Notes under the pieces: generated by a model
The model's database searches: none
The model's input: only the letters and a program-made list of their open reading frames with translations
What the model was told of the DNA's origin: nothing
DNA from: Cutaneotrichosporon cavernicola
Lineage: Eukaryota; Basidiomycota; Tremellomycetes; Trichosporonales; Trichosporonaceae
Length of the DNA: 64,000 bases
Assembly (NCBI RefSeq): GCF_030864355.1
Contig: NC_083395.1
Location: 2,232,001 to 2,296,000 of the forward strand
Direction of reading: 5' to 3'
Program-made: the position numbers and the translations under genes
In this document: positions 10,339-22,128 of the stretch, in pieces
Layout of the letters: every line of letters begins with the position of its first letter
How positions within the stretch are numbered: the stretch's first letter is position 1

Positions 10339-11700
10339 TTACGCGGGAAGCTCGAACTTTTCTCCCTGGAGGACCTTGGTGACGTACTGCGGTTAATCCG
10401 TATTCGAGGTTTAGATGGTGTGGTGCGAGGTGGTAACAACACAGCCAGGCCGTCACGGCTTTGTTTCCACAACACGATGAACAAAACCGGTAGAGACCAG
10501 CCACCGTTTGGATACGCCAAGATCAGAGTGTCTGGCGACACTTCACACCCTGTCGCGCTGATGATTCACACTGTGGCAGCAGCCTCTTCGCCAGGCAGCA
10601 GTAGTGCGCCCCACACTCGCAGTGCACCTGCTTGTACTCACAATGTACCCAAAGTCGGCGTAGATAGCGGTCTGGATGATACCGGCCGTGACAGCAATCG
10701 GGTCGATGGACCCATCGTCGAAGTAGCTAGAGGTCAGCGGCTGACCTGGTCTAGCGGCGGTCTCGTCTTCCAATTCCCCACTCATCACCTCTGCGTCCTT
10801 TCCCTGGCTCCGGTTCCCCTCCATCTCCAATCTCGCATCCACCCCCCTTCTCCGTCTGCTACCCCTGGCCCCAGTACCCAGAACTCACCGCCAGATCCAG
10901 TTGAAAATGTAGAGTGCACGGTAAAGCCCAAGCGCTGCGATGTAGTGCGTGGTGATGGTCTCGGCCTCGCCGGTGCGCTGCAGCATGAACAGCTGGGGCA
11001 TGATAGCCACGCTCTCCGTCCAGATACTAAAGCTCCACGAAATCTCCATGAACGAGAAGCTGTAGTTGAAGATGAGGGCGAGGAGCGCGCAGGGTCCGAC
11101 GATGTAGGCGACGTTGAATGTGTCAAGCGAGGGGTCCTGCGTCGGCCGGAACCGCACCCTCATGAGGTACAGCACGTACGCGCTCGAGCCGATGAAGAAG
11201 AGCTTCATGAGCGTGTTGTACAGCGACACAAAGTTTGTGAACAAGTCGAGGTACCGAAGGACAAACACGAGCAGGTATAGGGCCTGCGTCTTGAAGCTGA
11301 TACCGCGGCATGACCGCGACGTCTGGATCTTGTGCAGGAGGATGAAGATGGACGCGAGGTGCGACAAGTCGCCTGGGATCAGCAATGTTGCCAGAAAGAT
11401 AAGGATAAGGCGCGCCCTTTCGGATACGCTGCAGAATGAGGGGTAGTGACAGCACATGAACACGACGCGAAGAGCGTAGCGGAGCGGAATGAGCCAGCGA
11501 CGCGGCTTAGTACATTGCGCACTGCCTCAACCCGTTTCCCACGCCATTGAAGCCGCAATGCGCAAATTGCGAACATTGTCGGTACTGGGCCCTGCTCTGT
11601 CGCGTCGTGCACTCAATCGATGTCCTGCTGCCGCATGCTTGGGCCCCAGTCCATAAAATTAAGGGAGTTTATACGCACCCAAGAAGCGGAAGATGTTCAT
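10339..11700 (-). CDS. ERD2: ER lumen protein-retaining receptor (HDEL receptor)
   Basis: Four exons on the minus strand (11700-11679, 11372-10889, 10726-10642, 10386-10339) give exactly 212 residues, the family's usual length. The first exon encodes MNIFRFLG and joins to GDLSHLASIFILLHKI, the almost invariant N-terminus. Conserved SRSCRGISFKTQALYLLVF and FMEISWSFSIWTESVAIMPQ follow, then GLYRALYIFNWIWRYF, and the last exon ends YVTKVLQGEKFELPA. Erd2 is a seven-helix Golgi/ER membrane protein that binds HDEL-type signals and returns escaped ER residents by COPI transport. Introns 1 (306 nt), 2 (162 nt) and 3 (255 nt) are far longer than the 30-40 nt introns of most neighbours. The start is 552 bp from the divergent SPF1 start. 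Confidence 0.95.
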
Positions 11701-12251
11701 GGCGGCCGTTGATGTGGGGTGTCGAGTGATGGGATATGGGATGGGTCTCCGAGTCCGAGATTGTTGAGCCGCGAAACGTGGAGGTGGTGGCCGCGGCGGC
11801 AGCAGCGTGGTACTTGGACGCGCCTTGGGGCCTAGGACGAAAGTAGAAATGATTCCGCTCACGTGATTGTAACGTGGCGGTGATTTGGGGGATACGTGGC
11901 TTGTGGCAAGCCTTTTTCACTGGCTGGCACAGTTTATTCGGCTTACGCGGCCCATACACTATTCATTGTGTGATTGTACTGTAGGCATGGAGGGACGGGG
12001 GCTCCGGGCCGATGGCCGTATGATCATGAGTGATGGGTGTTTTGGGGCCGAAAAGACGCTGGCGCGGCGGCGAAGAGTTAAAGTGCTACTACTGGAAGCA
12101 TCCACGCTGCATGCTGGCCACGCCTCCACTCTGTGGTTGTCAGGGCCCTCCGAGATTGACACCAAGTCAGAAATCTCGTGATCTGTATCTGATTAACCCA
12201 ACATCATCCACTTTGTCCACTTTGCTAACAGCCCATTGCCCATCGCCTACC
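11701..12251. promoter_or_regulatory. divergent promoter region between ERD2 and SPF1
   Basis: These 551 bases lie between two divergent start codons, both for genes of ER function. I found no clear unfolded-protein-response element by eye. A CACGTG-like core (CTCACGTGATTG, near 11858-11869) is present and could bind a bHLH factor, but this is only a motif match. Confidence 0.45.
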
Positions 12252-15200
12252 ATGCCTACTCTGGACTGGAAGTAGGTATCTCTTCAAGTCAAGCTAACCA
12301 GAAGGGCGTCCCGGCCTGGCATTGTGTCCAGCGAGATCGAGTGGATCTCGTTCGCCAACCCCATACCGATCTATAATCGCATCTACGGTCTCTTCTGGCT
12401 CTGTGAGTGGCGCACGCCGACGTCGCCTGACCACAGCATTATACCCGCTTCTTTACTATGCGTACCACTATCGCTACAAGGACTGGATCCAGTCCGAGGA
12501 GTGGACGTTCATCTACTGCGTCCTGGTCTTCGGCGGTCATGCTCTCAGCTTCCTCTCGACACGGTGGAGCAATGCGATCCGCGCAAAGCTCTGTTACACC
12601 ACCGTAAGTGCTCCATGTTTCCAGGCGACTGCAGCTATGCTATCCTTGCCAACAGCTGCTCCCGTGTCGCCGTCACTGAGCTTGCTCTAACTCCAGGCGT
12701 TCTCCTTCGACTCTGCGTCTACCATCCGCGTCGTCCCCAAGAAGGGCCGCGGTACTGGCGAGTTTGTTCCTCTTGACTCCAAGGTCGCGCCCGGCGCCGC
12801 CAAGCCGACCTACTCGTTTGTCTACCAGCGCGACACGTACGTCTACCAGGACGACGAGGAGAGCTTCACCCCCATTCCTTACCCGTGTGACGAGATGCCG
12901 CCCATTGGCGACTTCCAGCAGTCTCACGGCATCGTCAGCCACGGCGTCGCGAAGAAGATAGGCAAGGCTGCGGCCGCGCCACAGTCGCTCCCGTCCCTCG
13001 ACGTGCTCAAGGCAATGTACGGCCCGAACGAGTGCCACATCCCCATCCCCAAGTTTATGGAGCTCTTCGCTGAGCACGCCGTCGCGCCTTTCTTCGTGTT
13101 CCAGATGTTCTGCGTCGCGCTCTGGATGCTCGACGAGTACTGGTACTACTCGCTGTTCACGGCATTCATGCTGGTTGTCTTCGAGTGCACCGTCGTGTTC
13201 CAGCGCGTTCGCACTCTTACCGAGTTCCGCACCATGTCCATTACGCCGTACCCCGTCCAGGCGTTCCGCGACGGTAAGTGGGTCGAGGTCATGAGCAACG
13301 AGCTGGTCCCCGACGACCTCGTGAGCATCCTTAGAACCAAGCCCGACTCTGGCATCCCGTGCGACCTCCTTCTGCTCCGCGGCACGTGTATCGTCAACGA
13401 GGCCATGCTCTCCGGAGAGTCGACCCCACTCCTCAAGGAGTCGGTCGACCTTCGCGACCCTACTGACCGCCTCGACATCAACGGCGCGGACCGCAACTCT
13501 GTCCTCTTCTCCGGCACCAAGGCCCTCCAGGTCTCGCAGGGTGACGACGTTGTCGGTTCTGGTATCAAGACGCCCGATGGTGGCTGCCTCGCGGTTGTCC
13601 TCCGCACCGGCTTCGGTACGACCCAGGGCCAGCTCGTGCGCACCATGATCTTCTCTACCGAGCGTGTGTCTGCCAACAACTTTGAATCCTTCCTGTTCAT
13701 TCTGTTCCTCCTCATCTTCGCCATCGCGGCCTCAGCGTACGTCTGGATCAAGGGCCTCGAGCGTGGCCTCGCCAAGGGCAAGCTCCTCCTTGACTGCATC
13801 CTCATCATCACCTCGGTCGTCCCGCCCGAGCTCCCCATGGAGCTCTCTCTGGCCGTCAACGCCTCCCTTATCGCGCTCCAGAAGTACGCCATCTTCTGCA
13901 CCGAGCCGTTCCGCATCCCGTTTGCGGGCCGCGTCGACGTGTGCTGCTTTGACAAGACTGGTACCATCACCGGCGAGGATCTCGTTGTTGAGGGTGTCTG
14001 CGGCGTCGACGCCGTGGACCCCAAGCGCCTCGTTCCGGTCACCGAGACCAGCAAGGAGACGACCCTCTCGCTTGCTGCCGCGCATGCTCTCGTTCTCCTC
14101 GACGACGGCACCATCGTCGGCGACCCGATGGAGAAGACCACGCTCCAGGCCCTCGACTGGAAAGTGTCCAAGGGCGACAACGTCTCGCCCAACTCCAAGG
14201 ACGCTCCCCACCGCCACGCCATCAACATCCGCCGCCGCTTCCAGTTCTCGTCTGCGCTCAAGCGCATGTCCACCATCTCGGCTGTCACCGACCCCTCGGG
14301 CCGCAAATGGATTGCTGCTGTCAAGGGTGCTCCCGAGACGCTCAAGACCATGTACACCAATGTTCCTGCGTTCTATGAGGAGACCTACCGCTACTACACC
14401 CGTCGTGGTTCGCGTGTCCTCGCTCTTGGCATCAAGGAGATGAAGATTTCGGCCGACCAGATCAACCACATTGCGCGCGACAAGGTCGAGAGCGACCTTG
14501 AGTTTGCCGGTTTCCTCGTTTTCCACTGCCCGCTCAAGCCCGACGCCGTCGAGGTTCTCAAGATGCTCGCCGATTCGTCGCACCGCTGCATCATGATCAC
14601 TGGTGACAACCCGCTCACTGCCGCCCACGTTGCGCGCGACGTCGAGATTGTCGACCGCGATGTCATGATCCTGGACCTCAAGGAGGGCTCGTCGGACGAG
14701 ATTGTGTGGCGCAACGTTGACGAGACCAAGATTGTGCCCGTGGACACCTCGCTGCCACTCGACCCCGAGATCCTCCGCGACTACGACATCTGCGTGACCG
14801 GCGCTGCCGTCAAGGAGTTTGAGCACCGGGAGCAGTGGAAGGCCCTTGTCTCGCATACCTGGGTTTACGCGCGTGTCTCGCCTTCGCAGAAGGAGTACAT
14901 TGTTTCGACTCTCCGTGACCTCGGCTACACCACCCTCATGGCTGGCGACGGCACCAACGACGTCGGCGCTCTCAAGCAGGCGCACATTGGCGTGGCTCTG
15001 CTCGACGGCACTGAAGACGACCTGAAGAAGATTGGCGAGCACCAGCGTAACGAGCGCCTCAAGAAGGTGTACGAGCAGCAGTGCAAGATCTCGGCCCGCT
15101 TCAACCAGCCCCCGCCTCCAGTCCCTCCCGCACTTCGCGAGATGTACCCCGAGCTGGTTGCGACGCAGGAGCAGGTCGCCGCCGACCACAGCGAGGCAAA

Positions 15201-16152
15201 GCGTCAGAACCCAATGGAGAAGTTTGACCTCGCGACCATCACCTCCAAGCTCGCCGACATGGACGACGGGCAGGAGGTGCCACAGATCAAGCTCGGCGAC
15301 GCCTCATGCGCCGCGCCTTTCACCTCGAAGCTGTCCAACGTCTCCGCTATCTCCAACATTATCCGCCAGGGCCGCTGCACTCTCGTTGCGACCATTCAGA
15401 TGTACAAGATTCTCGCGCTCAACTGCCTCATTACTGCGTACTCGCTCAGTGTCCAGTACCTCGACGGCATCAAGTTCGGTGACTACCAAGTGACGATTAC
15501 CGGCATGCTCATGAGCGTGTGCTTCTTGTGTATCTCTCGCGCCAAGCCGGTCGACAAGCTGAGCCGCGAGCGTCCCCTTGGCAACATCTTCAACTTCTAC
15601 GTCCTCCTCTCGGTCCTCCTGCAGTTTGCGGTGCACTGCGCTGCACTGCTGTACATTACCGCCATCTCGCGCACTCTCGAGGACCTGGGCGAGATCGACC
15701 TGGACAAGAAGTTTGAGCCCTCGCTCCTCAATACTGCCATCTACCTCCTCGGTCTCTCGCAGCAGGTCTCGACCTTTGTCCTCAACTTCCAGGGCCGCCC
15801 GTTCCGCGAGGGCATCAAGGAGAACCGTCCTCTATACCTCGGTCTCCTCGGTGCCTCGTGTGTCGCGTACAGCGGTGCGCTCGACATTCTCCCCGAGTTT
15901 AACTCGTGGCTCCAGCTCGTCGACATGAAGTGGAGTTTCCGCCTCGTGCTGACGGCCGTCATGGTCGGCGACTTTGTTGGATGCTGGGTCATTGAGACGG
16001 CGTGCAAGGCACTCTTTGCCGACCTCGAGCCCGCCGAGATGGTCACCCGTGGCCGTGAACGCCGTGAAGCCCGCCGCGCCCTCGAGGAGAAGGAGAAGGC
16101 GGAGGCGTTGCCGGACCTCAAGGAGGTTGTTGGGGAGAAGAAGACGCAGTAG
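12252..16152 (+). CDS. SPF1: P5A-type ATPase of the endoplasmic reticulum
   Basis: Four exons (12252-12271, 12302-12402, 12437-12603, 12697-16152) give 1247 residues. The protein begins MPTLDWKRASRPGIVSSEIE, has two early membrane helices, then a P-type ATPase core: actuator motif LSGESTPLL, the P5A signature PPELP (472-476) in the fourth core helix, the phosphorylated Asp515 in DKTGT, MITGDN, and the hinge GDGTNDVGALKQAHIG near 845. Helices follow in the C-terminal third, ending in a charged tail. Spf1/ATP13A1 proteins dislocate misinserted transmembrane segments from the ER membrane and affect ER ion balance and glycosylation. The length fits the family (about 1200). The first intron is only 30 nt long (GTAGGT...CTAACCAG). 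No missing key residue was seen. Confidence 0.95.
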
Positions 16153-17631
16153 GGTAGGCATCTCCTAATCCACCGCGATAGAGCGGATCATAGACATATG
16201 CATAGCTTGCATTGAGCCGGCGTAGGGGTTGTGATGGGATCGATGCGATGGGAGGCGGCAAGCCTCGCCGCTAAAACTTGGTCACTGCATCACTTGGTCA
16301 GCGAACGGTTGAAGATGAACGTCGCACCAACTCGCTGCCAAGGACATGGTGTTCCAAGACGCAGCGCAGTCGGAATTTACAGTATGGTCATCAGCACCGC
16401 TTTGATCTACTCGTCCTGGACACTACGCTACGATCGCGCGATAAGAGATGTTGCGCGTCACGCTGCTGCGCACTGCACGGTTCATTGCTTCGCTTCTGCC
16501 GCAGCTCGGCATGCTCGGCATGTTTCTGAGCCAACTCTATATCTATGAAGACTGTGCTGAACACGAGTTGCGAATACCCAAACGACGCCACAGGATGAAC
16601 AGGAAGATCCTTGTGGCCTGCCAATCTGCCCACGCTTGTGCAATGCAAACCAAGATCGGCAAGACGCGGACATCTGTGCGGCGCCCTTTTGTATAGCCGC
16701 ACTGACAAAGAGCCATCACACGCCGCCTACGAGCAGCGTTACGGCGCCACCATCGCCGTACTATGTCCTTGCTCATGCTCCACTCCATGCTGCCCTCCAA
16801 AACGTACTCCCGTTACAATGTCAGTGGAGCCTCGTTGTCCTCTATCTGACATTGCATCCGGAAATTGCGGCTCAGCACGGCTCAGTCAAAAAAAGACCTC
16901 GGGGATGAGGTCACGACCGATCGGGTATTGGAATCGGACTACAGTACATGTTCCTCGAGATGACGGATGACGTGAGGGGCGGTGCAGAAGGCACCTGGCA
17001 CAAGGCAAGCTTGGCACTGAACCAGAGGAGGACGAGAGAGGCATGTGGAGTGTTGTAGTAGACCAGTAGACCAGACGACAAGTTGAGATGCTTCTGACCC
17101 TGCGAGCCACTTCCGCCGCGGCCGAGCTCGCTCCTCCTCATAGAGGTGACCTCTTGCCACGATTGGTATTCTCCCACGCTCAACGAGCTTTCGACCACGT
17201 GTGATAGTGTCAGCCTCCTGAACCCATGAACCATGAACCTTGGGTGGGTAGAAAGGCATGGTCCAAACTGCCAGTTGCAAGTTCAAGCTCAAGGCTCAAG
17301 GGCAGGCTGGTCCAGCTGGTCCGACTGGTCCGAGGCTGGCCATCCGCGCATCTAGCCATCCGCGCATCTGGCCATCCGATCATCCGGTGTTGATCCGGCC
17401 TCTGGATCCGCTCCTTGAAGCTCGACGCGTGTATCAGATTGCACCCGGAATGATTTGGCCGGATGGTCGAGGTCGAGGCCCATGGCCAAACACATGTGCA
17501 CACTGGCAAGCTCAGGATGCTTGCCGCAATTCAAGCCCAACAGAAGGACCGGTGGACAGCACCAGACAGCAACAGATATCAGCGCAGGAGTGAGGGTAAC
17601 GCTGAGTGAAACGAGATGCAGGGATGGTCAC

Positions 17632-17660
17632 GACGCGTCCAACTTTGTGGGACGCGTCCA
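17632..17660. repeat. direct repeat of GACGCGTCCA, each with an MluI box
   Basis: The ten bases GACGCGTCCA occur at 17632-17641 and again at 17651-17660, nine bases apart. Each copy contains ACGCGT, the core bound by MBF-type cell-cycle factors in other fungi. No gene starts within 2 kb downstream, so a regulatory role is uncertain. Confidence 0.5.
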
Positions 17661-18123
17661 AGATACCAAGTGCGAGTGAGGAGTACAGTACCCGTCTGTT
17701 CGCGCTGCTGGCCGTGGTGGTATTTGTGCATGTTTGATTTCATTCATCGGGTTCGCACTTTGGCTGTGATGTTTGTGTGATTGGATGTGTGTACGATGGG
17801 ACGTCCCCACTTCCCTTGGAGGCTGATCATATGTTAACATGCTGATCATGTGCTACATCTGTGGGTATTTACTTTGAATGGCTTGCCGTGGTCGCCATCG
17901 CTTCGCATCGCACCTCGCACTCGGATCCGCGCTGGTTTGGAACCAAACACAAACACGAGCGCATCTGTATCTGAGGAACGCACAGTTGTTGTGCCCATTT
18001 AGAGTAACGGAAGGGCACAACGTCTGACCAGTTGGACAGATTGGTAGCATGGGCACATGGCCAGATTCGAGGAACGGGGGACTGGAGACGCAAGATTAAC
18101 TCGCGACGCGAGGAGGCTCGACG

Positions 18124-18155
18124 TGCTACTCTGCTACTCTGCTACTCTGCTACTC
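18124..18155. repeat. tandem octamer TGCTACTC x4
   Basis: Four perfect head-to-tail copies of TGCTACTC are seen, followed by a degenerate TACC. It is a simple microsatellite-like repeat in the gene-poor region, with no sign of coding use. Confidence 0.8.
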
Positions 18156-19683
18156 TACCATCTGGGATATTCCACTTGACGCCAATGATAGGGCGACTAG
18201 GGTGAGACCACGACGCGAAAAGACGCGAAATCAAGGGCGAGCCATTCATAAATATGAGTCGCGTCGCCCGCCTCACCACTAATACGCCAGTGTTCCTGAA
18301 CGGAGCGAGGCAAGATCTGACCGTGGAGGCGAGGATGCGAGACAGATTAACGCGAATTACGAGGTGATCGCCAAATTCGCGAGGGTCAAAGGGCGTTCAA
18401 GAACCTATCAGGTGTTTGAGGATGATCAGACCCCTACCAATCTCATTCCGCATTGGGCGCTGCGGGATCGCCGGGCGAGGCCACGATTGAGTATGGTCTG
18501 TGCTCCCTGGTATACAGCTATTCTGGTCTAGACCGTTGAGTGTGCTTTAGAAGGGAGGATACCAACTGACGCGCTACTGTCGTTAGGAAGGGCACACTCT
18601 GTTTCGAGCAAAACGTGTTGCTCTTGAAAAAGTCAATCGCGACTGCTTTGCGCCATCCCACAGCTCATGGCCAACTTGCCGCCGGCTTCCGTGCCATTAT
18701 AACTCTTGATCCTCAGAATCATAACGTTGGACCCCTGAGATGTACGGAAGGGGTAATCCCAATCAGGGACAAATGACGGAGATTGCAAGGATGGTTGTCA
18801 CAGCGTCACACCCAACAGGGCCGAATATCCAAACCTTAGCTTGTTCTCCGATCTCCGTGCCGTGCCGAGTGCCTCCCTTAAGCGCCCTTTGAAGTATGAT
18901 AATGCCGAGCACTCATCCGCCTATACGGCCCATGTGAACCCCGGATTGTGTTCAAGCTTGACCCTGAATGTATGAAATGTCATGATGATTGGGCCTTTTA
19001 GGTCTTTGATTCAGTTGGTGTAGCGCGTTACACTTTTCCGAGCCGCGGCTCGTTAACCTCCAGCTCGCAGTTGTGAGTTCTCAGGTCGCAGCCGCAGTAA
19101 GACAGGGCAGATTGCCGCTTCAAATGACGGATTTAGTTATTCCAAGGTCGTTGTCATCGTGTCCGGTTCGGGTCAAGCAAGTATGACAAAGGTCCAGGCT
19201 GGCTCCAACCTTGTACAACACCTTAGGATGTCATCGTCCGTTCATCAGATGGACTCAAGCTCACTCTTCCACCCTCCCTACTGTCCCTTGACCTTTTGCC
19301 TCGGAGGATACCCCGATCCCCGGAGACCAAGATTTCACCCTGGGCTTGGGTATTATACCAGTTACAGGATAACAGGATAACGCTACTAGTGCCAAGACGA
19401 GACACCTGGATCTCTCCAAACCCCTCATCCCATTCTATTCAACTCTGTAGGTACCTCGCCCTCACCCCCGGCCACCCCGCCCCCCCTGCCGTCTCCACAG
19501 CAACCAGTCAACCTTCAATGCCGCTCATACCGCCCATTTCCTCTCCCACCCGCCTTCCCCCACCCCACGCGCTTCCCATAAATCACTCATCTTGACAGTT
19601 TATCGTTTTTCCCTCCTCATCCTTCCTCATTACCTCACACGTAAACACCTACACACACCCACACCCAGAAACCACCTACCACA

Positions 19684-20822
19684 ATGAAGGCTGCCTACCT
19701 CCTCGCCCTCCTCCCCGCCATTGCGGCCATGCCCTCGGTACGTACCAACCTCCCTCGGGAGCCTGCCTGTGCACCTCATCGAGCAGGCCTTCCGTCATCA
19801 CAGCGTCGTTTGTAACCCAGCACTGACGCCCAGAACTCCAAGCTCACCAAGCGCCAGTCCGACTGCCTCTCGTCGTGCGAGAGCAAGGGCTGTGGTGAGA
19901 TCTACAGCTGCATCTGGAACTGCTCGGACGTGAGTGCGCCCTCCTTTGCCTTGCCTCCATAAGCAGACGCTTTTCCACCCAGTCACCCCACCATCATTCC
20001 TCCGTTTCTACACATTGCCAACATGTGTGAGGCAATTGGGTGTCGGCTGTCGTAGGCCCTGCTGCTCACGTTTTCCACTTGTCGATCACGTCCTCTATCG
20101 GTCAAACAGACGCTGACTCGCAGGGTTCCCACTGGGAGGAGATTGTCAAATCTGCCGATGCCAAGTGCGGTGTCGGCTCCGGCGGCTCGGAGTCGTCGTG
20201 GGCTCCTCACGGCAACACTACCAACACGCCTCCTGAAGCCAACAACGGCGGTGCCGGCCAGAACGGTGGTGCCTCCGCCGGCGCTTCGGGTGGTGCCGCT
20301 GCCTCGGGTGGTGCTGGTGCTTCTGGTGCCGGTGCGGGCGGTGCGGGCGCTACTGGTGCTGCCGGTGCCAACGGTACCCCCGCCGCCTCCGGTGCCCCTG
20401 GCGCTGCCTCTGACGCTGCCTCGGGTGCTGCTTCTGGTGCTGCCGGCGCTGCTTCCGGCGCCGCTTCTGGTGCTGCTGGTGCTGCATCCGGCGCCGCCTC
20501 TGGTGCTGCTGGCGCTGCTTCCGGCGCCGCCTCTGGTGCCGCTTCGGCTGCTTCCGGCGCTGCTTCCGGCGCCGCTTCGGCTGCCTCGGGCGCTGCCTCC
20601 GCTGCGTCGTCTGTTGCCGCTGGCGCCTCGTCCGTCGCCTCGTCTGTCGCCTCGGCCGCCAACTCGGCTATCAGCTCGCTCGGTGCCGGGGCCTCATCGG
20701 TTGCCAACCCCACGGCTTCGGCGCCCGCCACGACGACTCCTGTGTCTGGTGCGCTCGTCAAGGCCGCTCCGGCCGGCCTCGCCATCGCCGCGGCTGCTGC
20801 CGGCGCTGCCCTCCTCTTCTAA
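19684..20822 (+). CDS. secreted, probably GPI-anchored Ala/Gly/Ser-repeat cell-surface protein
   Basis: Three exons (19684-19737, 19834-19929, 20124-20822) give 282 residues. The first exon is a textbook signal peptide (MKAAYLLALLPAIAAMPS). A KR pair (possible Kex2 site) follows, then a compact Cys-rich domain with seven Cys (DCLSSCESKGCGEIYSC, IWNCSD, DAKCG), resembling but not matching CFEM. Residues about 85-230 are an Ala/Gly/Ser tract built from GAASGAASGAAG-type units, likely O-glycosylated. The C-terminus is a small-residue site followed by a hydrophobic tail ending AAAAAGAALLF, consistent with a GPI attachment signal. I infer a wall or surface protein with a small Cys-rich head on a flexible stalk. 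The ligand is unknown. Confidence 0.8.
20370..20640 (+). repeat. imperfect coding tandem repeat (GCTGCTTCYGGYGCYGC units)
   Basis: Within the surface-protein gene, 9-15 bp units encoding Gly-Ala-Ala-Ser are repeated more than a dozen times with mainly third-position variation. Such tracts commonly change length between strains. The same stretch is open on the opposite strand (Ala/Glu/Pro-rich), which I regard as a composition artefact. Confidence 0.75.
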
Positions 20823-22128
20823 ACGCGTCGCGTTGTAGCTTCGGACGGTTTCCTAACCGTTCCACACAATAGACTTCCTTCGCGTTCTATACACGCATAC
20901 GACTCGTAACGTTAATTCCCTCCATTGAATGCAGTCGGTACTTTGTTCTTGCTTGGATCACGTAGAGCATCGTGAAGGTGCACCTCATGTCTTGGTTTCA
21001 TGCTCCAACCTCTTCACGCCTTCCCAGTCCTGCGCGCCCTCGCAGTCCTCCGTTGCACCACGCCTCTGATGATTTGAAGAGGTTAGACCAACATCCACCT
21101 CGCCCCCGCCGCAATCTGTCTTATTGGTTGATGTTGAGGTACCTACATGAAAGCTGGCAGACGGGACAATATTATCCTCTTGATCCGCAGTCGCAACCCC
21201 TCAATCGTGGCGTCACGCGTTCCGCCACATTCCATCCACCCCATCAAAAGGTTGCCGCCACTTCGCCACACCACGTACCCACCCCTTTACTCACAATCCA
21301 TCCATCCACCATCACCATGCAACTCTTCTCAACATGGACAACGCCACACATAACCGCCACAAAGCTACAGGGTTAAGAGAATTGGACGCTTCGGAAGGGC
21401 AAGGCACTGGTCGCGTCTCCATTCAAAGGCAACGTATCCCAACCTGCTCCGTGGCCTGTGTGGAATGAAATCGGCAGATTGGCAGATCGGCCGCTCTGTC
21501 GCCAACCTGTGGAGGCTGATCTAGTACCTGGAAGTGCACACCCTTCACATCTTCTGAGCGCATTGGCCTGATCCTCATCCTGATCCTGATACCTTGCTCG
21601 GGGATTCATTCCTCTGAGCTGACAAATTCTCATTCAATCACTCATACCATCTTACTTGCCTTGGCCGCGTCGCCGGTTTACTCGCCGATCTTCAGAGTCA
21701 GCTCAGTCGCACGGCTGGCAATCACAAAGCCGCTATGGCCGAGCGAATATAACTCCTCGTTAACGACAGCGACCACTTTCGGACAACGTCAGGGAAATTG
21801 TGCAAGTATGCTAGTTAGAGATGGGAAACGTTTTATCGGAAGATGGTTTGTGTCGTCTTCTCGATCATCATCAACACTCTGACCATCTGTTCATCGTCCC
21901 CTACGGCTTGCTCTCATCCAAATGCTCCTGCTACACTTACAACCCTACCTGCCGGCAGACCTGTGCTCTGAGTTCGAGGCGTACTTGTCCCACTCCTACA
22001 CGACCGCAGTACTCCAGCGTCTGAAACCGTATGCTCTTCATCAGTTGGTCAGCATTCGGAGAGGAGACGCTTCCAAACGCCTGCCGGATAAGAGGTTGGT
22101 ATCCGTCAGGACAGGCGGAAGGCGATGC
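20823..22128. other. gene-poor region after the surface-protein gene
   Basis: 1.3 kb in which I can support no gene. The first 150 bases are the 3' flank of the surface-protein gene. Several short open frames on both strands (for example near 21821-22167 on the plus strand) lack coding composition and continuation. Confidence 0.45.

Larger units (their letters stand above)
16153..19683. other. 3.5 kb gene-poor region
   Basis: No open frame here has the length, codon bias or motif content of the surrounding genes, and no tRNA- or rRNA-like stretch was recognised by eye. GC is visibly lower in parts. It contains short direct repeats (17306-17385, 17632-17660, 18124-18155). The last 200 bases before 19684 are pyrimidine-rich and are probably the 5' leader of the next gene. 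A long noncoding RNA, or a small multi-exon gene that I missed, cannot be excluded. Confidence 0.45.

Noticed and set aside
10563..10640. ERD2 ending in an exon with the frame VWGALLLPGEEAAATV
   Set aside because: It would need a 14-22 nt intron. The exon at 10386-10339 (YVTKVLQGEKFELPA) matches the known Erd2 C-terminus exactly and closes the frame at 212 residues.
13146..15189. Long minus-strand open frames (404 and 485 codons) antisense to SPF1
   Set aside because: They lie opposite a strongly conserved ATPase. High third-position GC keeps antisense frames open; their products (Ser/Arg-rich, or Leu/Val/Asp/Gly/Arg-rich) show no motif.
20207..20785. Minus-strand Ala/Glu/Pro open frame opposite the surface-protein repeat
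   Set aside because: It is the complement of GCC/GGC-type repeats. The plus strand has the signal peptide, correct splice sites and GPI-like tail.
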